64,000 bases of DNA from Arcuatula senhousia. Its lineage: Eukaryota; Mollusca; Bivalvia; Mytilida; Mytilidae. This document shows, in pieces, positions 56,286 through 64,000 of this stretch. The number at the start of each line of letters is the position of its first letter. The first letter of the stretch is position 1. A program made the position numbers and the translations under genes. The notes beneath the pieces are model-generated. The model was not told the DNA's origin and did not search any database. It saw only the letters and a list, made by a program, of their open reading frames with translations. The stretch spans positions 31,236,106 to 31,300,105 of the forward strand of contig OZ020303.1 in NCBI GenBank assembly GCA_963971305.1, given 5' to 3'.

Positions 56286-56740
56286 AGAGAAAGAAATGGG
56301 GACACAATGCCGATAGAGAAAACGAGTTTATACTGCCCCTCAAATAAAAAAGAATGTAATGACCGGTAAGATCAGGTTATATTTTAACCTTCTGCAGAGG
56401 ATCCTATGCATGTTACGAATTACTCTGTAACGTACGATAAACGTGACATGTGGTTTGCTGTTAGGTTCACTGCTTTATAGCTTGACGACCTCGTGACATG
56501 TTTAGCCCATTATCTCTTTGTGCATAGGCAAAGGACTGACCCGACGTAAGGTTCTTGGCACTTTAGATTTGACAGTTTGATAGGGGTATCGCTGTTGTGC
56601 GCTTAGCTAGAGTTTGCAGTCATGTTTTCTGCATTGCAACCTCGGCATGTAACATGATTGGGTTACCCCATTGTACCTTATAGGACACACATTTAATTAA
56701 CTATGAACACAACATAGTTAGATACACTTAAGTCGACTCT
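56286..56740 (-). mobile_element. Older SINE-B into which the previous copy inserted
   Basis: AGAAATGGGGACACAATGCC, CCGATAGAGAAAACGAGTTT, GGATCCTATGCATG, GACATGTGGTTTGCTGTTAG, GACCCGACGTAAGGTTCTTG are decayed SINE-B landmarks in minus orientation. Their order is disturbed by a partial internal duplication (56440-56540 and 56610-56700 both contain the TTTGC..TCAGGTTTTC-like module). The tail side probably lies left of 55744. Confidence 0.55.
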
Positions 56741-56750
56741 TACAGTCCAA

Positions 56751-57512
56751 TGCGGGGCCCGGGGCGAAGAGGTCAGAGTAGCGCTAAGCTTGTCAGTAAA
56801 ATTCCACTAAAGAGCGGTCAGAAACCTGGCATCGGATAAGGTGGTTAAATGGAGTAGCATTGTCATAATGAATGCCGGGGTCGTCAGGTTATAATGCAGA
56901 AAACTTGACCACAAACCATAGTGGGCCAACGTGTGTGGAGAGGGCCACACTTCATGCACGTAAAAACTCCTATTGTTGACCGCCAAGTAATGAACCGCGT
57001 AGGCTTTATCTGCCCCTACCCACTTCTCCCCTTTTCCAGTGGTCTTCAAATTAACCATTTCTTTTGTTTCCTACCCAACCCCCGTTTTTCTCTCTCAGTG
57101 TGTGTAGGTTCAACCAGGATTTAGCATTGTATTTTCGACAGATAATGGTTGCTTGGTAAGGGTTGGCTATATCCCACACAGGTAAGTGTTCCAACTAGTA
57201 TGACCTCATTGCAGGTAAGGGTTCTTCATTGTCAGTCATCATAGGTAAGGATTCCAGATTGTGCGAAATTTTTGGGCAGGGTTCCGTCACTTTCTGGGTG
57301 CTTGGCCTATGATGCGTTGAGGGAAATTGGCCTGTATTGTTAATTTGTTCGTTTTCCTTCTGGTTTGTGGTCGTACATTTGCATGACATACATTACATAC
57401 GCGAGTCTGTGTCCTTGGTGGGTCTACACAATTCAAATTGTAGACTCAATTAGTTCTTGTCCTTACAATGACTGAAATATTGATGACTGGACATAAAACA
57501 TACAACAATCAT
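56751..57512 (+). mobile_element. Composite SINE: B-type head, A-type centre, unique 3' module
   Basis: The head (GCGGGGCCCGGGGCGAAGAG, GCGCTAAGCTTGTCAGTAAA, GGGGTCGTCAGGTTATAATG) is SINE-B-like. The centre (GGGCCAACGTGTGTGGAGAG, CACGTAAAAACTCC, GACCGCCAAGTAATG, CTTCTCCCCTTTTCC) is SINE-A-like. The 3' module has repeated GGTAAGGGTTCTTCA / GTAAGGATTCC phrases, GATGCGTTGAGG, GGTGGGTCTACACAATTC and the tail GACTGGACATAAAACATACA followed by ACAATC. The same module order is at 60070-60740, so this is a family, not a chance junction. Confidence 0.8.
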
Positions 57513-57514
57513 AC

Positions 57515-58650
57515 AAAAATCGCCTTTTCCAAGCCTATTTTTTCATCCACGACTTGCACGGGAGTAATCTCCATAAGCTCATATCAAAATAGTGATTGAA
57601 TAGACAATCAAACACAATAAATTTTATGTCTGGAAATAGGGACAAAAGGTATCATGGTGACTTCAATCAACGTCACTTTAGGACCGTACAATTTAAAAGA
57701 TGCATGCTTTTATTACTTTACGGTTTTATTTAACAATTTCTTGCAGTATCAAAATGTATTTATAGAAGATTGTATATCTTAAGTTGTCAGGTTTTATCTA
57801 AATATAGGGTGTAAATATTTGAAAATATAACATGTTAAATAATAATCGTAATCTTTTGACGACTCATCAAATATATGTATACATATTTGTTCTTTCTATA
57901 ATCAGTTAGGATTTTTGCTAAATTCAATCTTGACATGTAAGATCCATTATGGTTTGTAAGACAGGCTTAAGCTCAATCAAGGTCATTATCAAAGACTGAG
58001 GCGTTACTGTTAAAAGTTTCGACAACTGTTAAGTTTGCCAAATTAGACGAGCTTAATTGTTCGTTGTAAACGAACGCGACGGGTCTATTACAACAAAATT
58101 GCCTACCAATCCGGAGCACTTAGTTCACTCTACATCGTGTTGCTTGGATCTTTGTGTTTTTATGTTTTTTGTTCCTTTGTCGACTAATGTTGTTTGCCTT
58201 TTCTGACTTTTCCATTACAATTCTCTACTGGTACTGCTTTGCCTTTTCTATCAAATGATAAAAAAAAAATACGAAGGGTCACACAACGTTAAGTACATAA
58301 CAAAATTACAAAACAGGTACATAAACAAAAACAAATCTTATAAACAAGATTTAACTAAGGTGCATTTAAGGGGCCAAAAAAATTGATAGTTGAGCTTACT
58401 GATACTAGTAATAAGACCCATCTCAATTATGTCCTCAATATGGCTGAAACATCACAGACAGGACATTAAGCAAACAACAACTTATCATTCAACGATATTA
58501 AGACACGTCAAACACAATCAACAATATATGGTGGTCAGTGTGTGAATGCCACGTACATGTAGAGTTAGTGAATGAATGAACTTTAGTCAGCACGCTCACA
58601 TAACCCACGCGTTCTGCTATTGGACTATAAAAATAAACCTTGAGCTCGTA
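57515..58650. other. No gene recognised; one tail-like fragment
   Basis: 58437-58485 (AATATGGCTGAAACATCACA..AGGACATTAAGCAAACAACA) resembles the 3' terminus of the composite SINE (TAATGACTGAAATA..GGACATTAAACAAACAACAA). The rest is AT-rich with nothing recognised. Confidence 0.5.
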
Positions 58651-58659
58651 AACTTTTGC

Positions 58660-59300
58660 GAATTAAAAATTTGTGGTAACATACACAATTACATATGGTG
58701 TACTTATTGCATACCAAGTTTCATTAAATTCCACTACATATGGTTTCATTAAATTCTGTTCAGTAGTTCACAACTAAAATCAGTATTTTCTGAAAATTTA
58801 TTGGTCCAAAGGGTCATAACTCCCACAAAAAGTGGCGGATCAAAAATTCCTGGTAATTTTCACAACAACATATGGTTTACTTCTTGCATACCAAGTTTCA
58901 TTAAATTCTGTTCAGTAGTTTAAGAGGAGTTGCGTTCATAAACTAAATCAGGGTTTTCTGAAAATTTGAAGTCCAAAAGGGCCATTACTCCAACAAAATT
59001 GGCGGATCTAAAATTCCTGGTAATATGCACAACTACATATGATGTACTTCTTGCATACCAAGTTTCATTAAATTCTTTCCAGTAGTTTCAGAGGAGTTGC
59101 GTTCACAAAGTAAATCAAAGTTTTCTGAAAATTTTAACTCCGAAGGGCCATAACTCCCACAAAAATTTGCTGATCAAAATTCCTGATAGCTTTACAACTA
59201 TATATGGTGTACTTGCATATCAAGTTTCATTAAATTCTGTTCAGTAGTTTAAGAGGAGTTGCGTTCACAAACTTTGATCACAGACTGACGGACCAGTAAC
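58660..59300. repeat. Tandem array of ~170-bp units, about four copies
   Basis: Units carry ACATATGGTGTACTTCTTGC, ATACCAAGTTTCATTAAATT, CAGTAGTTTAAGAGGAGTTG, TTTTCTGAAAATTT and GGGCCATAACTCCCACAAAA. The last unit runs into GATCACAGACTGACGGACC. The phrase AAGTTTCATTTAATTCTG..AGTTTCAGAGGAG also occurs in F1 at 10431-10463, so this is probably another member of the same hairpin-element superfamily with its termini lost. Confidence 0.75.
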
Positions 59301-59304
59301 ATTT

Positions 59305-60065
59305 TGGGTTTAATTTTACCAGGATTTTACCAAAGTGAATTTTACTGCTATTGACTTGGTGTATATATCATGATCGAACTTGTGTCGCAAAAAAAAATGA
59401 GTCTTGTAATGCATGGTTGTACCTATATTCTATGTTTCTCAAATACTTTGAAGATGAGCACCTCCTGTTTCGATATAGTTTAATCAAAACTGAAATTTAG
59501 TTCTGCGGTGCGACGCACGTTCACACTACAATTATAATTAATTTTATTCTTGCATATCCGAACCAAAATATATAATAGTCGTTTAAAATGATATATAGGT
59601 CAGCAATTGGTTTGAATTGTAATTTTTGGTTTTAATTTTTGTCATGATGGGTTCATCAATATGTAAACACTTGATGAAATTTATGTATTTGATACGTTAA
59701 TTGACTTCTTGAAATATAGTTTGACAGGTGTCTTCCTGTTATAAAGCTGTCATTAGCTAACAAGATGGGTAACCTACATGTAAGTTATGCTACCTGTTTA
59801 AAGTAGTAAAATGGTTTACACAACTTTATGTAGATTGATTGATTGCTGATCCGTCGAATTATTTTGGTATAAAAAAACACAAATACCAATTTTGTTTGAT
59901 GGAACATTTTAAATCTCTTTGAAAAGAAAATGCAAATTGTGGTTTAGTAATTAAAATATAAGAAGCAAAATTTCATGTCTGCCAGTCCGCTCAGCTCTGT
60001 ACACACGATTAAATGAATTTCATAAAACTTTTTCTGAATAGAAATACTTACACCTGAAGTTTCAT
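59305..60065. other. No gene recognised
   Basis: AT-rich DNA between the array and the composite SINE; nothing recognised. Confidence 0.5.
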
Positions 60066-60069
60066 TCAA

Positions 60070-60740
60070 AGCTTGTTGATAAAAGTCCACTAAGGAGCGC
60101 CCAGAAACCGGACATTGGGTCAGGCCGCTTAGCCAACAAAGCGACAGGGATGTGTGCTTTAGGTGGTTGAATCGGACAGCCATGTCATAATGAATCATCA
60201 ATGCAGGGTCGTCAAGGTGAAATGTGGAAAACCTGACTGCAAACCATAGTGGGCCAACGTGTGTGGAGTTCCACGCTTTATTCACGTAAAAGATCCCTTT
60301 GTGGACCGCCAAGTACTGCAACACAAAAAAATGTCTATGTCCCTCCCCGGTAAGTGTTCCTACTCTTGGGCGACCTTTTCATGTAAGGGTTGTTCACTGT
60401 CAGTCACAAAAGGTAAGGGTTCTTCACTGTCAGTCACCAAAGGTTAGGGTTCTTCACTGTCAGTCAAGGTAAGGGTTGCAGTATGTGTGGAAATTTTCCG
60501 AGGGTTTCGTCACTTTCTTCGTGCATTTGCTTATGATGCGTTGAAGGTTGTGAGTTGGTCATTTTCTTTCTGGTTTATGGACGTACAGTGTCCTGTTCCG
60601 TGTAACAAACCGTCTGTGTTATGCGTGCTGTGTACTGGGTGGGCCTACACAATTCAATTTATTCTTTCAATTTGTTCCTTTTTGCGATAATGACTGAAAT
60701 ACTATCGACTGGACATTAAACAAACAACAATCAATCAATC
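60070..60740 (+). mobile_element. Composite SINE, second copy, with 30-bp internal repeats
   Basis: Head of SINE-B type (AGCTTGTTGATAAAAGTCCA, TTGGGTCAGGCCGCTTAGCC), centre of SINE-A type (GGGCCAACGTGTGTGGAGTT, CGTAAAAGATCCCTTTGTGG). Four units of about 30 bp (GTAAGGGTTCTTCACTGTCA then GTCAC..AAAG) start near 60383, 60413, 60443 and 60469. The 3' end is GGACATTAAACAAACAACAA with an (ATCA)n tail. Because 30 is a multiple of three, one frame repeats SLSVTKG; this is not a protein. Confidence 0.8.
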
Positions 60741-60834
60741 ATGCAACTTTTCTAATGATAGCCAATCAAGTGTTGCGTTAAGAGGTCATATGTTAATTAT
60801 ATAAAAAAAACCACTTAACTATAACATGAAAACA

Positions 60835-61232
60835 AGGGGTTGCTAAGCATAACCCCGGGGGACTCGACCATTCAAAAAACAGGAAGATGACCGACTGACC
60901 TGGCAAGGGGATACACGGTATTACTCATCATGCTGAAACTGTGTACCAAATTTGAAACCAATCCCTGTAGTAGAAGCCGAGAAATCTGTTACGAAAAATT
61001 TCACATTTCTAATTTTTTACCCTAAAAAAGTCTAAGTCGGATCGGAAAACAGGAAGTAGATGATGGACTGACCTGGGAAGGGGAGGCACGGTATAACTCA
61101 TGCTGAAGCTGTGTACCCGTGAAATTTTAAACCTATCCATCCAGTAGAAGCAAAGAAATTGAACCGGACAGACAGACGGACAGACAAGGCGATTGCAATA
61201 CAGCCCCCTCTCTTACGAGTCGGGGTACAATA
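60835..61232 (+). repeat. Two-unit repeat ending in a GACAGACGGACAGAC run
   Basis: CAGGAAGATGACCGACTGAC .. CTGGCAAGGGGATACACGG .. ATGCTGAAACTGTGTACC (60881-60950) recurs at 61042-61115 with changes. The end CGGACAGACAAGGCGATTGC..CCTCTCTTACGAGTCGGGGT and the beginning AACCCCGGGGGACTCG suggest terminal inverted motifs. It resembles the E/F/G type of element in layout but is not the same family. Confidence 0.6.
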
Positions 61233-61379
61233 TCATGAAATTAAATTCACCATGTGTACAAAAAGTTTATGCAACCAAATTTGCATGAAAAACCTTCTAA
61301 CAATATAAATAGCTTTTGTTTAATACAGAGCTGAGCTCATCAATTTTACCTTTGCTTTAAGTTGTGGTTGTTAAATTTG

Positions 61380-62110
61380 TTGTCCATTTACTCCCAGTTC
61401 GGCTAAATCATGGGAAAAAACACGAAGTGATAAATGATGAGGCTAGGTGTTTGGCGACACAATACAAGACAAAAAGGCGAGTTTTAGTTGTCATTTGAAA
61501 ATGGAGGGATGAATAAGGTTGGACCGTTTGGCATACTGCTGGAATTACCTACAGGTCATTTTGATATCAAAACCCACAGCATTGGGCTTTAACGTGCGTG
61601 CGAGAAACATGGCATTTTCCCCCACATTGTGCATTACTATGGTTTGTCGTATTATGGGCTGTCTGCACCTGAATGCTATATGACCCATTCGCTCGGTGAG
61701 TAAAACGCTCGATTGGTCAACACTGCCGCGGGGAAACATGAAAATATGGTAGCATTTTCCCCACACAGAACACCACAGTGTGGTTTGACGTATTGTAACC
61801 TGACGACAGCGGCATGCAAGAAGTTCGCGGTACTCAAATCAACCATCTGGGGCACATATTTCGTAAACTTTGCGAAAACCGTGTCATTTTTCCAATATGG
61901 AGAACTACTGTGGTTTGGCCTAATATGGCCTAAGGAAACCATGATTCAAGATTTTCCCATTCAACCGCTTGAAGATCATATTTTAGTCTCTCTGTGAACA
62001 AAGCGCTCGAACTTGTTATTACTGCTTCACAAATATAAATCGAAACTTAAATCATTTGCAGTAGGCATATTTGCTTAACGATGCTTGGGAGTAAAGTGAT
62101 AGCTAAATAT
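61380..62110 (-). mobile_element. SINE-B derivative with a repeated central module
   Basis: The left side is a reversed SINE-B tail (TACTCCCAGTTCGGCTAAAT). The central phrase (CATTTTCCC..ACA..GCA/ACAC..ACTA/CAGTGTGGTTTG..CGTATTATGGCC) occurs three times, at about 61610-61660, 61751-61805 and 61885-61935. The right end carries a plus-strand tail phrase, GATGCTTGGGAGTAAAGTGA, so a second inverted copy may be fused there. The open frames of 73-94 residues are shadows. Confidence 0.65.
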
Positions 62111-62198
62111 TTTTTCATTTACATTGGTGGTCTCTGGTAAGGTTGGGGCGTGGCTTAAGGCAATTGTTAAGGTTAGCAATAGAAATGGGATATGGAAT

Positions 62199-62392
62199 AA
62201 GTGTACGCGACACAGTTCACATAACAAGCGGTAATTTAGAAAAAAAAACATAATGGTAAACCGCCACAGCCATCAACGAAGTCAGTAGGTGCTGCTGGTC
62301 GTTTGCAATCGGCCCAAGGTCAACATAAATTTCATATAATCGAAATTCAGTCCTGAATTAGTCAAAGATAGAGCCCCTTCTTGAACGTACGT
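62199..62392 (+). repeat. Dispersed repeat H copy
   Basis: GTGTACGCGACACAGTTCAC, AAGCGGTAATTTAGAAAA, AGGTGCTGCTGGTCGTTTGC, AATCGGCCCAAGGTCAACAT, AATTCAGTCCTGAATTAGTC. Closest to 53566-53765. Confidence 0.7.
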
Positions 62393-62449
62393 ATACATTT
62401 TCATTTGAACGATGATTGGCCTAATAGAATGGTTATTTTTTGCTTTATT

Positions 62450-63927
62450 ATACCCCCCACTTCAAAAGTGGGGGGTATATAGTGATAGGGGTGTCCGTCC
62501 TTCCGTCCGTCCGTCCTTCCGTTACACTTCAGGGTACCCATCTCTTATCCGCAACTCCTCCTAAACCCCTTGGTGGATTTTCATGAAACTTACACACAAT
62601 TGTTGTGACATAATGTAGATGTGCACCTGTTATTTTAAAATTTGATCAGAATGGTTTTTGGGGTTTCCCATAGCAAAACATGGACTTAGCCATTCGACTA
62701 CATGGGGGTACCCATCTCTTATCTGCAACTCCTCCTAAACTCCTTAATGGATTTTCGTGAAACTTACACACAATTGTTGTGACATAATGTAGATGTGCAC
62801 CTGCTATTTTAAAATTTGATCAGAATGGTTTTTGGGGTTCCCATAGCAAAACATGGACTTAGCCATTCGACTACATGGGGGTACCCATCTCTTATCCGCA
62901 ACTCCTCCTAAACCCCTTAATGGATTTTCATGAAACTTACACATAATCTTCGTGACATAATGTAAATGTGCACCTACTATTTTAAAATTTGATCAGAATG
63001 ATTTTTGGGGTTTCCTATACCAAAACATGGACTTAGCCGTTCCCCTACATGGGGGTACCCATCTCTTATCCGCAACTCCTCCTAAACCCCTTGATGGATT
63101 TTCATGAAACTTACACACAATTGTTGTGACATAATGTAGATGCGCACTTACTATTTTAAAATTTGATCAGAATGGTTTTTGGGGTTTCCCATAGCAAAAC
63201 ATGGACTTAGCCATTCGACTACATGGGGGTACCCATCTCTTATCCGCAACTCCTCCTAAACCCCTTGGTTGATTTTCATGAAACTTACACACGATCTTTG
63301 TGACATAATGTAGATGTGCACCTAAGTTATTTTAAAATTTGATCAGAATGATTTTTGGAGTTTCCCATAGCAAAACATGGACTTAGCCGTTCCCCTACAT
63401 GGGGGTACCCATCTCTTATCCGCAACTCCTCCTAAACCCCTTGATGGATTTTCATGAAACTTACACACAATTGTTGTGACATAATATAGATGCGCACTTA
63501 CTATTTTAAAATTTGATCAGAATGATTTTTGGGGTTTCCCATAGCAAAACATGGACTTAGCCATTCCCCTACATGGGGGTACCCATCTCTTATCTGCAAC
63601 TCCTCCTAAACCCCTTGATGGATTTTCATGAAACTTACACACAATTGTTGTGACATAATGTAGATGCGCACTTACTATTTGAAAGTTTGATCAGAATGAT
63701 TTTGGGGTTTCCCATAGCAATACATGGACTCAGCCATTCGACTACATGGGGGTGCCCATCTCTTATCTGCAACTCTTCCTAAACCCCTTGATGGATTTTC
63801 ATGAAACCTACACACAATCTGTGTGACATAATGTAGATGTGCATCTTCTATTCTAAATTTTATCTGATTAATTTTTTCGGGGGGTGGGGGGTATTTATTT
63901 GTGAGATGTGGCTCACAGTTTTTCTAG
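62450..63927 (+). mobile_element. Hairpin-ended element G2 with eight ~175-bp units (Helitron-like)
   Basis: The left end is a perfect hairpin with 13-bp arms, ATACCCCCCACTT-CAA-AAGTGGGGGGTAT (62450-62478), then GTCCGTCCGTCCTTCC. The eight units start at GGGTACCCATCTCTTATCC near 62532, 62706, 62879, 63052, 63226, 63404, 63577 and 63751. They are more alike than those of G1, suggesting recent array growth. The right end has hairpin TGTGAG-ATGTGG-CTCACA (63900-63917), six bases, then CTAG (63924-63927) followed by T. No coding region. Confidence 0.75.
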
Positions 63928-64000
63928 TTTTGCCAGTTTTTGAGAAATTCGACGTAAGGATGAATAGTCGGTCGGACTTATTTTATGACACAATATTCTT

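Noticed and set aside
60259..60447. Open frame with a repeated SLSVTKG peptide
   Set aside because: The repetition follows from a 30-bp DNA repeat within a composite SINE.
1..64000. Endogenous virus or retroviral provirus
   Set aside because: No gag, protease, integrase or envelope motifs and no long terminal repeats were found; the only RT-type sequences are truncated retroelement fragments of non-viral kinds.

Overview
The window is eukaryotic, AT-rich, intron-bearing and crowded with repeats. I read it as bivalve mollusc nuclear DNA, most likely a mussel (Mytilidae). This rests on the repeat families, which I know from bivalve genomes: tRNA-independent-looking SINEs with short microsatellite tails, elements starting with a GCTCACCTGGACC hairpin, and units rich in the phrase ATGGCCGCCATGGC. 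It also rests on the lineage of the one intact gene. Species assignment is an inference and nothing was searched.

Only one gene looks intact: a clan-7 (CYP7/CYP8/CYP39-like) cytochrome P450 on the minus strand at 18256-20464. It has four coding exons with consensus splice sites, encodes 491 residues, and has a probable upstream non-coding exon near 21067. All other long open frames are chance frames or shadows of repeats. The exceptions are three dead retroelement fragments: a reverse-transcriptase tail at 6782-7409, a LINE endonuclease region at 12464-13920, and a LINE 3' end at 42154-42545.

Layout. 1-5.3 kb: a retroelement 3' end, a hairpin-ended element with an internal tandem array (G1), an old SINE and a direct repeat. 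5.3-10.7 kb: one hairpin-ended element (F1, minus) carrying a second one (E1), a retroelement, a SINE, a MITE, and a dispersed repeat inside the SINE. 10.8-14.4 kb: SINEs and a LINE remnant. 14.4-23.3 kb: mostly unique DNA with the P450 gene. 23.3-33.6 kb: unique AT-rich DNA with scattered SINEs and one tRNA-like sequence. 33.6-34.5 kb: a 38-bp satellite. 34.6-42 kb: mostly unique, with one long foldback. 42-46.8 kb: a SINE containing a LINE, plus F2. 47.4-48.3 kb: a local duplication in which one copy carries a TTAA-target transposon. 49-50 kb: E2. 50-53.5 kb: mostly unique, with SINE remnants. 53.5-57.5 kb and 58.6-63.9 kb: dense repeat nests ending in G2, which mirrors G1.

The repeats do not form a functional pathway. 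Their interest is structural. Target duplications, one paralogous empty site and split reading frames give a relative insertion history. Three hairpin-ended families (E, F, G) share features of Helitron/Helentron-type elements. Two SINE families and a composite of them show module exchange. The most notable protein observation is a P450 haem loop three residues shorter than the family pattern.
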